Assembly (NCBI GenBank): GCA_033964015.1
Contig: CM066915.1
Location: 4,389,575-4,453,574 of the forward strand
Length of the DNA: 64,000 bases
From: Scolanthus callimorphus
Taxonomy: Eukaryota > Cnidaria > Anthozoa > Actiniaria > Edwardsiidae
Direction of reading: 5' to 3'
Shown here: piece after piece, positions 30,041 to 42,405 of the stretch
How positions within the stretch are numbered: the first letter of the stretch is position 1
How the letters are laid out: each line of letters opens with the position of its first letter
Position numbers and translations under genes: made by a program
The notes under the pieces: generated by a model
Databases searched by the model: none
What the model was told of the DNA's origin: nothing
Seen by the model: only the letters and a program-made list of their open reading frames with translations

Positions 30041-32890
30041 GAGGGACTCCCCTATTTTGGGGACGGGGGTGCTCGTCGGGAACTTTCGATTATACCCCTA
30101 AAAAGGTACCAAAATGGCAGGGTCGCTTAGTTGAATTTGATCCCTAAAAGATACCAACAAGACGTATTTTCCCTCGTAATTTTCTCTCGTATTTTTTACG
30201 TCTGAAATCCAGGCTGCCAGCAAGTGATCGGCTTGATTTGCTAGAATGGACCTCTAACGAGGTTGTCTAATTTGCGAGCCGCGACAGCCTCTTAGCGAGC
30301 CCCGAGCCTCTTCTTAGTCCGGCGGATTAACGTAAAAATTGCGCACTTTTGGCTAAAGACACCAAACTTTGCATGTCAATGGTTTTCACTATTTTATTGA
30401 AGATAAGATATGGAGGCACGCTAAATTTTATTCGTAGCGAAAGCTAGAACAGTTTCAATGTGAACCATTGTTTTGCCATTGGCAGCCATCTTTGAATCCT
30501 TTGTTATTCATGAGCTCTGCGGCACCTTGGTGAAATCTTCCATCGTCCGTGTTTATAGAGTATAGCATAGTACTCAGAAGAAATATCATGCCAAAATTTT
30601 AGAGACAAGCTTCTTTTTACACATTCGACACATGAGGTACCAACTATCTCGATCTTTTTAGAATTTGTTGGTCATTCTTGTAACATTTTCATTAAATCTA
30701 AGTCAGGCTATTGTACAATACTAGCTGATGCCCGTGAAAAATTCACGGAGTGTAAGGGGGAAATTTATTTTACTTAAAGTGTTGTCTGTTAAAAAAAAAA
30801 CGGGAAAAAAAGCACAATGGCCATACGGATGTGAGAAGGGGTTCATGATTTCCCCCTTCCATAAACTGCTGGATTTACATTACTAATAACCTCCCATCAG
30901 CATGAGTACCCCGTCCCACCATGCCGAAATAAATGAAGTGAGCCCAAAAGGATTTTTGTTTGCACTGGTCTCCGCCTGATTGGTGCGACAAAATCACGCG
31001 TGTGTCCGTCTCTCAAATCGGTCAAAGAACCCGTGAAAATCGAAAGCGCAATTTGACTTCGGAATTGTTTGTATGTTTATCATATCTCAGTGAGGGGAGA
31101 GAAGAAACAGGTCAAGTAAAAATGTTCTAAGGACTAATACTTTTTTAGTTTATCTTATTTATATTAGAGAATATTATTCATGACTTTCACGGACTTTGTT
31201 TTCTAAATGTGTCATTTCGAATTAACATGACTTGGCGCGTGCTCCGAGGGAAGCAAGGTAGTGTGTACGTTTGTTGAAACTTGAATGAAAATTTTTCTCA
31301 GCTCAAATCTTTCAAGTTAGAATTATCCCTGCACATTCCTGTATGTAATCTGTAAGAGAACCATTTAGGTTTGAATGTCAATGGTGCTTTCGGCTGCGCG
31401 AACCGAGTTCTTTTTTAGTTTCTGTGGGAGAATTCAACATGGCGGCGATGGCGGCTTTGTCCCTCGCTTAAGAAATCGCTTGAATTAGAACTTAGCCCGA
31501 GGTGAATCTTTTCCAACAAAAACACGCCCATGGTCCAGATTTCCACCTTCCCTTTGGGTTTGCGAACTTCTTTTGGCGGCACAGCTTCAGGGCTAAGCGG
31601 AGCGAGTGCGGACACGATTTTCCTTACGGTATTAATATATAGATAAATAATAAACATTCAAAATAAACTGGTCGTGACATTTAATAAATCACCAAAAACT
31701 CTAAGGAGACGCTTAGCCGAAGTCAGTCAGCTCAATCCATAGTTCAGAATTAGCAAATGTTGAGCTGCTGTGGCTGTGTAGTCTAGAGAACAACTTGAAT
31801 GTTCACAAAACTAAGTTCTAAACCTCATTTGAATAACAAAGCATTCAAAATGGCTGCTATTGAGCTAAACAATAGTTCACTCTAAAACCTCTTTAGCTTT
31901 CACTTCGAAAGAATTCTAGCGTGCTTCCATATCTACGATTTAAAAATACATTGAAAACTATCACCTGGCAAAAAATTGGGGCTTTAGCCCAAAATGCGCA
32001 ATTTCCTCGAAAATTTGCTCTAATCCGCCGGACTATTCTGGCGAGCCTTTGAAAAACACATTAAAAACTAAAAAAAATAGCAAACATATAATTCGGTGGT
32101 CATTTTAAAGATACCAAGGATGAATATTCCACTCTATTCGACAATATTAGTCTAACTTAGAAATGCAAAAAGCAAACAAATCTCAGTTCCTTCAAAACTA
32201 TTATCACGAATACCATCCAGCACGGTAGGCAGTCATGAAGGTTGCCTGATTTCCACGCTCGTCACTCCCCTTCAATTCCATTCTCAACTTATGCCCAACC
32301 GGACAAATAGCGATTTAGTTTCCGTCTTTCAAAAGATGAATTTTGAAATGAGCTATACAATTACAGCCGCACGCTTTCAAAAAATTGATATTTTTTTTAT
32401 TATAGCTAATATAAAAAAAATGTAACTTTCCTCTAAAGATGCAATTAAAACTTCAGAGTTGTAACCTAACAGACCCCTAACAGAGTTTTAAACGCAATCA
32501 AAGCGCATTCCACGCCTGCGAGCTTCTTGGCGAGCCCCGAGGCTATTTAAGGCGAGTTTTTGAAAAACAAAATAAAACTTGAATAAACTTTATGTGGAGA
32601 AGGGGTATGGTCAACCTTTTTTCCACCTTGCCTTATTCACTGTTATTGAGTTAGCATTATTGATATTACATAAAAAATAGTCAGAAATACATCAAAAGGC
32701 TCGGGGCTCGCCCCGAAAGGCTCGGGGCTCGGTGGCTCGCAAAATAGCAACCCCCACCTCGAACAGGTACCTGTCTGAAAACAAATGCAAGTTTCGAATT
32801 GTACCCCCTAAAAGGTACCTGCAGAGGCCTGATTTTAAACCCTAAAAGGTACGACTAGCACCCCCGCCCAAAAAATAAGAAGTTCCCCGG
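30041..32890. mobile_element. MITE copy 4 split by a nested two-element insertion
   Basis: Left half 30041-30263 (GAGGGACTCCCCTATTTTGG ... TTGCTAGAATGG) and right half ~32757-32890 (GGTACCTGTCTGAAAACAAA ... CGCCCAAAAAATAAGAAGTT) together reconstruct the family interior found at 26003-26343. Between them lies an element with TTTGCGAGCC/GGCTCGCAAA inverted ends (about 30264-32756), itself carrying a third element at 30315-32035. Confidence 0.72.
30315..32035. mobile_element. Non-autonomous DNA transposon with TAGTCCGGCGGATTA ends
   Basis: 1,721 bp. The left end TAGTCCGGCGGATTA is mirrored by TAATCCGCCGGACTA on the right. Similarity continues inward for ~130 bp with gaps (TGCGCACTTTTGGCTAAAG; GGAGGCACGCTA; GAAAGCTAGAA). 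A 4-bp TTCT duplication lies at 30311-30314 and 32036-32039. No transposase frame is seen. Confidence 0.75.
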
Positions 32891-33650
32891 GCGTTTCGCC
32901 TACAACAATTTAAATACAATGCTAATGTAAATATTTTTACACGGTTACTTAAAAATAGCAAAGGCTAGTCGAGTTAAGTAGCTAAAAGTCAGACAGATCA
33001 TATCAGGATTGAGTAAGAGTATACTATGAGACAGAAATAAAAAATAAATAGTCTGAGTTTCGATTCACTAACATTAAACAACACACTAAATAACACACAC
33101 ACACGAAGATACAGGGGGCTAGAGAAGAGAAAAGCGCATCAGATATCTAAGTATGTATTTAGGATATGGTTTAGTAAACCAGGATTAACGGCTTGGATAG
33201 TTTGAAGGTGGAACACTGTGGAATGTCTAGAAAATCTGACTACTAAAATTCTCTGGAAAACGGGCACTCTTTTCGAAGTGCTACTCCTGCCTAAGTCTTA
33301 TAAGTTAAAAAAAACTGTCATTCAGTACCAGGACTTGCTCTATGATGATGCTATAATTTATAGCTATTATAAAATAGGTAACATAGTAGGCGCGCTCTGA
33401 TTGGTAGAAAGCCGTGCATTCTCACATTATAAACGCACGGTAGATACAATTCTATTTTATAAAAGCAAGAAAAAAACGGATTTCAATGGCTCTTAGTTTA
33501 CAGTTGACGCGGTTTCCATTGTTATTCGTAGGTATTAACTCGGATAATGACTCTCAACAAACTAAAAGTCGGGAGGGATTTGAATTCTCCAGGGAAAGGT
33601 TGGGGTTGATCAATAGAATTGAATTGAATTTCTAGGTAAATATATGGCTC
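32891..33650. other. No gene seen
   Basis: AT-rich with a short (CA)n near 33088. No feature beyond chance ORFs. Confidence 0.35.
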
Positions 33651-33760
33651 ATTGTGGATTCATAGGTAAGTATATGGCTCATTATGGATTCATAGGTAAG
33701 TATCTAGATACTTACCTATGAATCCATAATAAGCCATATACTTACCTATGAATCTATAAT
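33651..33760. repeat. Palindrome built from 30-bp repeats
   Basis: Left arm consists of two to three 30-bp units (GGTAAGTATATGGCTCATTA TGGATTCATA in spaced form) and the right arm is its reverse complement, centred on TATCTAGATA near 33706. The stem would be ~50 bp. Confidence 0.85.
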
Positions 33761-34125
33761 GTGTGGTTCCAGAAAATATCCCCCCCCCCCGGAAGAGTGT
33801 TGAAAAGTGACCCCCCACCTCTCTGGAATTTCCGAAGAAACATACAGTATTTGCATGGAAGAGATATCCCTTCTTATTATATGGATGCCAGTGTTTTACC
33901 GGAAACTAAAACACTCGTATTTTCCATATCTTCACTAGTGAAAATATGAAAAAGTTATGTACCGAGTGTCCCGGATGTGCACGTTTACAGTATAGTTTTC
34001 CTCACTTTCGTCTGCAGTGAAATCTCGCTCGGTCACTCGAGTTTTAAGCCACAAAACTAAGTTTTGTTCTAGACGATTATTTTGTTGATTTCTAGCGAGT
34101 TTGACTGCATTTAAGCTACTCAAAA
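33761..34125. mobile_element. MITE fragment related to the insertion in the LRR exon
   Basis: From TTATTATATGGATGCCAGTG near 33874 through GCCACAAAACTAAGTTTTGT near 34060, this segment is the reverse complement of 50371-50553 with ~85-90% visual identity. Confidence 0.7.
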
Positions 34126-34775
34126 TGACCCCAAGTTTGGACCAAATTCATGATAGACTATGACAGTGCCCCTTTCACAATGACTAATTCAATTATCAAC
34201 CCAAACATTTAACTAGTGAATTCAAATCCATACACTTACCCCGAGAAAAAACATCCAATAATCTCAGTTTATGCATCTATACTGACTAATCTGTCTATAT
34301 AAACCAATATTTGCCCCTGATTATCCTTTATGCGAATCCCGTTGAACGCCACAAAACACGATTTCCGAGAACGCCTTCACTTGAACCATAATTGAGAAGC
34401 GCTTGTCCAGTCTACTTGCTTGGTCTCCTTGCTTGGTCCCATAGAGTGTGTTCAAGACGTAAACCTGAAAATACAGATAAATCATGCCCATGTTAATTGC
34501 ATATCTAATCTTAGAGAGCAACCAACGAGCGCAAAATACCTGAAACTTGCCTTCAGTTTCGCCAACTTGAATCAGCTCCACAACGTTATGCAAATTGAGC
34601 TGTAGTAGCTGTAGCTGTCAGGGCGTGGTACAAACGAAAATAACCAGTGAGGACGTAGTTGCTTTTGTCTCTATTATTTTCGTTCTACAAAGGAGTTCTT
34701 TTGTCTCTAGTCTATTATCCTCGTTCTTTGTGTTGAGGTATAGGGTATTGTTGTATTATCCAACTAGAGAGGAGC
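34126..34775. other. No gene seen
   Basis: Unique-looking AT-rich sequence with short chance ORFs on both strands near 34321-34605. Confidence 0.35.
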
Positions 34776-37700
34776 TTTAGGAGCGAATGTCTGAGAAAAT
34801 CGAGCAAAATTTGACATTCGCGGACACAACTCAAATTCTAACCTACCCTCAAAAAGTGTCTATAAGATCGCTTGGATGATAAAAGTAACATGCTGGGTTT
34901 TATTTGTCCAAAATGACAGAGTTTAAGAATTATTCGAGAAATTCGATTTCGCCGCCGTGGTGACCCAAAAACACCCTCAAAACAGTGCACTTCGAAAAAG
35001 TTATCTTATTTGTTTGTTTCGAATCGCAGAGGCAGGAAACTTCACGGGTAACAAATACAATGGGTATTTCTTAGAATGAAGCTAAAGTTCTGGATAAATC
35101 TTAACCTTTTGACATCAAACATGTACGTCTAAACAAACAGGGTGTCGCATTGGGGTATTTTCACTAAGTTTCTAAATGTCTATTTTATCTACTGGCAAAT
35201 CCCAAATCCACCGAAACCTCCAAATTCCTAAAGGTAAAAGGTTATTCTAGGTAAATAAAGCAAAACCAGCTGGGGTTATTTCGCCAGGGCTTCATAATAT
35301 TTAGATGAATTTTGAGTTCACAGGCGTACTTCAGGTTTCTGTTGACATTCCGATCAATACGCTTGAGTTGTTTTCAAGAGAAATCTCCACTATTGTAACC
35401 ATCATTACAAATAAAATTACTAGGATTTACCTTGTAATTGTCTCCTATTCGGTTTTCTTGTAGTTGGCTTCTGCATTCTTCAAAATGAGCCAAGTTTGTA
35501 TCTCCTTCACGCGCTTCCCGTACACTTGTTACTGTAAAAGAGAAGCTAAATTGTTCAAATGTTTCAATCCAACTAAATTATTCCAATGAAAAACCCGAAA
35601 TATCAGTACCTGAATGGTTTAGCATGGCTGTGGGTGCTAAGTCTTTTCCTGGTATTACTGCAAAGCTCAGCGAAGTGCTGTGCGAATCTCATAGTGGATG
35701 CCACGAGTGAGATGTGACGGCTGTGTGACGTGACGGTGATCAACAAGTCCCAAATAAGGCTCATCGGGTTAGAGGTCACGCAAGGCAAACGTGACAGAAA
35801 GTGTAGCAAGCGCGTCGTCTCTTGTGTCTTCCACGAGTTTCGCAGAGCGCTTTGGAGTAAATACCAGGGAAAGCAAAGGCCCAACTTCGCACCCAAAGCC
35901 CTGGTAAACCATTCAGGTACTGATATTTCGGGTTTTTCATTCGAATAATTTAGTTGGATTGAAACATTTGGACAATTGAGCTTCTCTTTTACAGTAACAA
36001 GTGTACGGCAAGCGCGTGAAGCAGATATAAACTTGGCTCATTTTGAAGAATGCAGAAGCCAACTACAAGAAAACCGAATATGAGACAATTACAAGGTAAA
36101 TCCTAGTAATTTTATTCGTAATGATGGTTAAAATAGTGGAGATTTCTCTTGAAAACAACTCAAGCGTGTTGATCGGAATGTCAACAGAAACCTGAAGTAC
36201 GCCTGTGAACTCAAAATTCATCTAAATATTATGAAGCTCTGGCGAAATAACCCCAGCTGGTTTTGCTATATTTACCTAGAATAACCTTTTACCTTTAGGA
36301 ATTTGGAGGTTTCGATGGATTTGGGATTTGCCAGTAGATAAAATAGACATTTAAGAAACTTAGTGAAAATACCCCAATGCGACAACCTGTTTGTTAGACG
36401 TACATGTTTGATGTCAAAAGGTTAAGATTTATTCAGAAATTTAGCTTCACTCTAAGGAGTGTAGGTTTTGGTCGAGGGTCGAGTGTCGAGGGTAAGACGT
36501 CGAGGGTCGAGGGTAAAATGTCGAGGGTCGAGGGTAAAATGTCGAGGGTCGAGGGTAAAATGTCGAGGGTCCAATTTTTTTCTGCAAATAAATGAAATAT
36601 TTTTTTCCCGTGATACATGTTGAAATATTTTTTAAAGAATACAAATTTTGGTTTTCCTGATACGTGGATAGACTCCGACACAGTGCTGAGAATTTTCCCA
36701 CCTTTTTCGACCTTCGCGGAGCGGGATAAAACAAAATGTTGTTTCCGAAAACTCCAGGCGTAAATTTCGGGCAATCTTTTTCAAAATCAAATTCCCTAAT
36801 TTAACTGTGGCAGATTTGTTCGGCTTTTTCGCCAGGAGTTCTCAGAAAGGTTTCCTCGACAGAGCGTACCGAGCGTGTAAGCACGCGGATCTTGCTCAAA
36901 CACAGGAGAACACAAATGAGAACAACAATAAAATCTTTTGGTCTGAGATAATATCAAACCAAAGCCAAAGGAAGTCCACTCTACGTTCATCGAACTGGTG
37001 TTTTTCGAAGATTTTGAACACGGCGTTCTTCAACTGGTATATGAACTGGAGTGTTGGTAGTCCCATTGCGATATGCTGCCAGCGCAGAAAAAGCAATCGC
37101 CGACGTGATTTTATACCCAGCACTTACTAGTTTTGCTTGCTTCCATGCTACAACTACAGCTAACTTTAGGAGACTCAGGGAAAGGTAGCACAATAAAACG
37201 AAGCGAAATGAAGTTAGGTCGAATATATCATTTGCGATCTTCACGAAGCACTCTAGTGTCAAGTGAGCGCTAGAAAAAGGTTGTGAAAATGCCGCGGAAA
37301 TCTTGGTTTTCCCGAAGATTGAATAAAAGCAAAACATTAAAATCTTTTCTTGCCCAAAATACTCAGACTCGGCAAGTTTGCTTCGAATTTTGCTGTTTAA
37401 CTTTAGAGATTTCCACGGTTAAACAGAAGATTTTGCTTCCCTTCACGTGCAGTCTAATTAGCGAAGCCAAAGGTTTGATTGACAAATGTCTGCGATAAGA
37501 CACTTGTAGCGGCAAGTCTGAAGAAACATCTGCAAGAACGCTTTCACCAACAATGCGGGCATGTGAGCTAATAAAGCGGGGAAAACCGAGAATTTGAATT
37601 TAAAAAAGAAATCGACCCTGAGAAAATGAAAAAAAAATGGACCCTCGACATTTTACCCTCGACATTTTACCCTCGACCCTCGACGTCTTACCCTCGACAC

Positions 37701-38019
37701 TCGACCCTCGACCAAAACCTACACTCCACTCTAAGAAATACCCATTGTATTTGTTACCCGTGAAGTTTCCTCGGTGTGCGATTCGAAACAAACAAATAGG
37801 AGAACGTTTTCGAAGTGCACTGTTTTGAAGGTGTTTTTGGGTCACCACGGCGGCGAAATCGAATTTCTCGAATAATTCTTAAACTCTGCCGTTTTGGAAA
37901 AAATAAAGGCCAGCATGTTACTTGTATCATACAAGCGATCTTATAGACACTTTTTGAGGGTAGATTAGAATTTGAGTTGTGTCCGCACTTTGCTCGATTT
38001 TCTCAGACATTCGCTCTTA
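34776..38019. mobile_element. Large foldback element with ~850-bp inverted arms
   Basis: Left arm about 34776-35650 and right arm about 35915-38019 are reverse complements (outer GAGCGAATGTCTGAGAAAAT ... ATTTTCTCAGACATTCGCTC; inner CCTGAATGG and AATATCAGTACCTGAATGG at the tip). The right arm is lengthened by a separate 1,270-bp insertion at 36457-37726. ORFs within the arms (35603-35948) overlap on both strands and are not convincing genes. No transposase is recognised. Confidence 0.85.
36457..37726. mobile_element. Mutator-like non-autonomous element with GTCGAGGG-repeat TIRs
   Basis: 1,270 bp. Left end GAGTGTAGGTTTTGGTCGAG and right end CTCGACCAAAACCTACACTC are perfect inverses. Both TIRs continue into tandem GTCGAGGGTAAAAT / GTCGAGGG units. 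A perfect 9-bp target duplication CACTCTAAG lies at 36448-36456 and 37727-37735, the length typical of Mutator superfamily insertions. The interior has only short ORFs (36807-37130). It sits inside the right arm of the larger foldback element, which was therefore already in place. Confidence 0.85.
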
Positions 38020-38766
38020 AGCAGCTACGTACCGACCAAAATAACAGTGATTTAATGAGTTGCGCTTTTACAAAAGGCCGCTTGATTGATTGGACTGGCT
38101 GTTGTACGGAAACAAAAGACGTAATTCGTGTTCTGGATGCACTCAAGCCGTATATGTTTTTGTTTGGAAACCTTTGTCAATCATGGTTGAATAAAAGTTG
38201 TCATTCATTTTCTTCAGCATCACAACTTTATTGTGCATGGTAAAAATTAATAACAATAAGTTTCTCTGGGGAACGCACTTCTATGAAAGCAGCTAAATAA
38301 CTAGACAATAGTTCCTATTGGAATCCGCTATCTTTATCAATTGTAAACTGTACTCCTTTTCAAAACTGTTAATTTCAATGAGAAGAATGCATTTCATTTG
38401 TTCCTGTTTTCTGAAACCTTGTCAACTGTCAACTAAGTCCGTTAATTACCTCGATTCTCGGCAATAACCCAAATACATCCCGCGGGCCTACGGCCCTTGG
38501 GATGTATAGGGGTTATTGCCTCGAATCTCGGTAATTAACTCTAACATTTAAGCGATAAAAAGATGAGCGGATTTCAGTGGTGTATAACGTGAAAAACGCA
38601 CGAGGGAAAGTGAAAAAATACGATAATCAACGTTTGAAACTCACGAGCCATAATTAAACCACAGAAATCCGCCGGTTTGTATTGCTTAAAGTAGTAGAGA
38701 TACTAGACCAACTGTACTCATGGTCCTAGCAACAGTGTTAAACTTCGCATATTCCTTTTCTTGCAG
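38020..38766. other. Upstream flank of the receptor gene with a small palindrome
   Basis: Contains a ~75-bp hairpin at 38455-38530 (CGGCAATAACCC ... GGGTTATTGCC, centred on GCGGGCCTACGGCC). An 88-codon ORF at 37977-38243 starts inside the foldback arm and has no recognised motif. The polypyrimidine tract and TTGCAG at 38750-38766 form the acceptor of the HEPN exon; any earlier exon of the gene was not found. Confidence 0.5.
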
Positions 38767-39256
38767 GCAAAAAGGCCACGTCTAGATTTGCTGCCTGATA
38801 ATTGGAAACGCTGGACTGCAGTTGGAACTGCCCTTATCCACGTGGTAATGCCCCGCCTACTACCTTATATTGATAGGGAACTACAGACAGCATTCAACAC
38901 CTATAAACGAAGTCACCCGTCCTACATTGTTTGGGCGAAGTCATTCTTGCAATCATATATGGCCAAATTTACTGCCTTTAATGAGGAATGCGATCCAAGC
39001 GCAGTGCTGAATCTCTTTTGGTTTGTGCAATACAGAACGAGTTCCCACCCGGGAGGTTGTAAGTATTTCTCTACTGATATACGTTGTGCTGCCCGATTGG
39101 TTCGTGACGAAGTCCGAAATCCTTGGGCACACTGCAATTTGAATGAGTGGGATGACAGCAAGTTCCAGGACAGCTTTACGTTTATGGATCAACTGCTAAG
39201 GGCATGTGGTCTGACAAGAGCAGCGGATGAGCTGGAGGACTGGCGACAAAAAGGAG
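38767..39256 (+). CDS. NLR gene, HEPN-domain exon
   Basis: An exon between TTGCAG (38761-38766) and a strong donor GAG-GTAAGC at 39257. It encodes ~163 residues of helical protein: LPDNWKRWTAVGTALIHVVM, then NLFWFVQYRTSSHPG and DEVRNPWAHCNLNEWDD. The R-N-P-W-A-H (codons 39115-39132) is the Rx4-6H signature of HEPN domains, and the whole resembles the DZIP3-type HEPN found at the N-terminus of many cnidarian NLRs. HEPN domains can be RNases or assembly modules. Joined in phase to the 39714 exon (G/TT split codon). The stop at 39298 belongs to intron read-through. Confidence 0.8.
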
Positions 39257-39713
39257 GTAAGCCTTTGCAGAGTTTGACGTTAACCTTTTCAAGCCATTAA
39301 TGACAAAATAAGAAATTCTAGTCACCAATAGTGAAGGCTGAAATTGTTACTTGCCCAACCCTAAATCTAGTTGACATTGGCAGCTATATGTATTGTCGAA
39401 ATGTTGGGCTCTGCTTGAAGGGCAGGAGTTTAAAACTCGAGCAGGGGCTCCTATCACTGACTAACTGAAGTAGATAAAAACCGACGGTATAGTAGTTTGG
39501 CACTCGTTTAAGTTTGTGGCAAAAAATATGCGGATTGTGCCAAAATTTCTATTGTTATGCGTACAACCTCCCAAAGTAGCTGGCCACCTCCACCGGGTTA
39601 GACAGACGCTACTCCAAGTCGACATTTTCAAGCCGAGGCTCACAGTTTTCCTTGACGGACCTCCTAGCCGGTAAATAACATGATCTATCTACTTATTTCG
39701 TGTTATTCTGCAG

Positions 39714-39907
39714 TTGATACTCTAGACATGGTCAGTCAAGTAAATGACTTGAGAGAGGCTGTAGAGAAATGGACGACAGTGGATAAAGAGGGCATTCTTG
39801 AATTCATAAAGCCGAAGCTGAAACTCCTTGAGGATGACCTGAGGGAGGTCAAGGAGGCGGTCGAGGGGCTACAGAGACGACGCGAACCTAAATCAAAAGA
39901 AGAACTA
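39714..39907 (+). CDS. NLR gene, coiled-coil exon
   Basis: Flanked by TTCTGCAG and CTAG-GTGTGT. It encodes ~64 residues with a heptad pattern (VSQVNDLREAVEKW; LKLLEDDLREVKEAVEGLQR), a linker that likely oligomerises or spaces HEPN from NACHT. Its 3' split codon (G/AG) agrees in phase with the NACHT exon at 47255, 7.3 kb downstream. Confidence 0.75.
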
Positions 39908-39984
39908 GGTGTGTGTGGACCGTTAATGTTGGTCACGGGGGGTTATATTCCTAATATATTCCTAAACCTACATTCCTAAACCGA

Positions 39985-40394
39985 CGACCGGTTAGCGCAG
40001 TGGTAGAGCGCCGGGCTTATGTTCGGGAGGTTGGGAGTTCAAACCCTGGCCGGGCCAACACTCAGGGTCTTTTCTAATAATTGAGGAGAAGGTGCTGCCT
40101 TTGCTGTAACATCTGCAAATGGTTAGACCTTCGCGTCTTCTCGGATAAGGACGTTAAACCGTAGGCCCCGTCTCTCACATACACTACACTAACCGGAACC
40201 AACCAGAGGGACGTTAAAGAACCACGAGGACCGTCGGAAGTTGCCCAACCTCAGTGTCACAGAACTCACAATGCTAACACACACTCATGTTTATAAAGCT
40301 GGTTCTATAGGATGAGTTATCCGTTAATGTAAAGCGCTTTGAGCCGCGAGGATAAGCGCTATATAAGCACGGTTACTTTACTTTACTTTACTTT
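39985..40394 (+). mobile_element. tRNA-derived SINE
   Basis: The head (39985-40058) keeps pol III boxes: A box-like TTAGCGCAGTGG and B box-like GGAGTTCAAACCC. A body follows, then GTAAAGCGCTTTGAG and AAGCGCTATATAA, a 3' domain shared with CR1/L2-type LINEs, and a tail of four TTTAC repeats. It lies in the NLR intron. It is not a functional tRNA gene, because the cloverleaf is incomplete. Confidence 0.8.
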
Positions 40395-41610
40395 AATGGA
40401 GTAGTCATTATTTATGTTTGTGGGGAGGATAACAGCTTTTTCACGCCAGTTTAGAGGAAAGTCACAATTTTTTTTTCTTGAGCCAGTTAGGGGGAAGGGT
40501 CACATTTTTTGTCTACCAAAACAGTTCTATTAAAACAACAAGTCCATAATATCACTTTTATCCTGAAATTCATCATTCTCATACCCAGAGCTCCCTAGCT
40601 CTGGGGACATCCATTTGTGGGCCGGATTGGCTGATTTTGAACGGTGGGAGAGAAACAAGTCTTTCTGGTCTTTGAGGGCCATTTAGCAACAGCCATCAGC
40701 CTATTTTTCGAGCCAGTTTAGAGTGAGGGCACGTGTTCTCTACCAAACAAGTTCTGTTACAGTCAAAAGACATTAAGCGTGCCTCTCCCCTAGAGTTGAA
40801 TATTCAATTCATTATTCCATTATTGATTTCATTATTCAATCCAAAATTGCCTTTTTCAATTCAATATTAAAAATGTTACAACCGTTGCAAATCGAAAACT
40901 CGTTCTCTGTTTATGATTCAGTTGCAACGCACACCCTTTTCGAGCAACAAGCGTGCAGAATGTTACGAGAACAGACATACAGGCACCAAAGTGTAAGAAA
41001 ACGTCCGTTGTCATAGAATCGTAGATAAAAAACGAGTTCCGAATTGCAACGGTTATACAATTTGTTTATTAAATATTAACATGCTAAAATTGAAAAATGC
41101 TTTTTTGGATATTCACAAATGCCGCCCAAGCCGTGTCTCACAAGTAGCAAAATGCAGCGCGCGCTTTATTAACAGTTCGTTCGACAAAATGTCCCAGATC
41201 TACCGACATGTAGCGCGTGCGTTCGTTATAGCTGGAATCGTACATTGAATATTCAACTCTGTTGGAGTGGGGGGCACGCTTCATGTCTTTTGACTGTAAA
41301 GCGGGGATTCTGAGGTTGTGATATACTACCCGTTTCGTCTTGCGGTTTGCGTTCGCCATATCTTTATTTACTCTTTATGAACTATGAAATGAAAATACAC
41401 AAAGACACCAATCTGTTTCCTTCTAATAAAACAAATTGAGATCAAAACAAATAGTTCTCCTTTGCAGAGAACTATCCTAAAGAGCAGCACTCATTTTTTA
41501 CTAATAATAATTGACCTTCTGATGTAGGTTTAGCGAGGATACAGCTTTTTAATAAAGGCTGTCGGTTTGAAACCTACACCGAAGGGCAGTATGGGTAGAA
41601 ACCAAATATC
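40395..41610. other. NLR intron sequence, no gene
   Basis: Short inverted segments near 40840-41110 (AATTCAATATTAA... and the later TTAAATATTAACATGC) suggest a decayed MITE. No coding signal. Confidence 0.4.
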
Positions 41611-41997
41611 AGTTGAACGCCACAATAGCAAGCTGTCAAGGGCATTTCCCCTCTTTTGTTCTAGGGATCAACTCCTATTGTTCTAGGATTAGCTCCTATT
41701 GTTTGAGTCTTAGGAACCATGAGCAACCCGAGAAACCAGAGCAACCGTCGGAAATGACGTCAGATGAGCGCCTATTGTTAGAGGGATTAGAGCAACCCCT
41801 TGGGAATTCCGCAGCGGATTGGTCGATGACTCATCCCCTTGGTAAACACGTGTCCCGGAAGTCATCCCCTTGGGGAATTCTTTTGTTGATCTGGATTGGT
41901 CGATGACTCATCCCCTTGGTAAAGATGAGAAACCATGAGAAACCGCTGCAAGTCGATGATGGCTCATCACCTTGGGTCCTGATCTGCAAGTCTGGGG
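41611..41997 (+). repeat. Left terminal inverted repeat of the small Polinton
   Basis: Contains short internal direct repeats: GATGACTCATCCCCTTGGTAAA-type words occur twice (near 41824 and 41903). Matches the inverse of 46644-47020 with a few substitutions and indels. Confidence 0.9.
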
Positions 41998-42405
41998 TCA
42001 TAATATTTGAGAAATGTGGGGACGAATAATAGCGCCACCATCGCGAGGGTCTGGGACTCTAGCGTGACAGTCATGTCAATAATTGGCCGACTTTTGATGA
42101 ATATAAACTCGAGTAAGCTTTGAAAAACCTCCACTCATCTTGACAGCAGAGAAGTGTAGTCATAAAAAAAACACTTGGTGGAGCTATGTACTCTTACTTC
42201 GTGGCAGCAGCTTTATTTTTGTTTGTTGTCAAAGACCTACAAGTTTCGCTAAATTGGGGAAGTAAGAACCAAGAACCGGACCAATTTTGCTTCTGTTGTT
42301 TTTGTAAAAACAAGCACCTGATATCTGGGATACCTTCAGAGCGATCTTGAGAGGATATTTTTAAGCATCGTTATAGGAACATTGGCGGAACTTTAAAGAA
42401 ACGAA

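Noticed and set aside
39985..40058. Functional tRNA gene
   Set aside because: Only the pol III boxes are clear; the sequence continues into a SINE body with a LINE-type 3' end and TTTAC tail.
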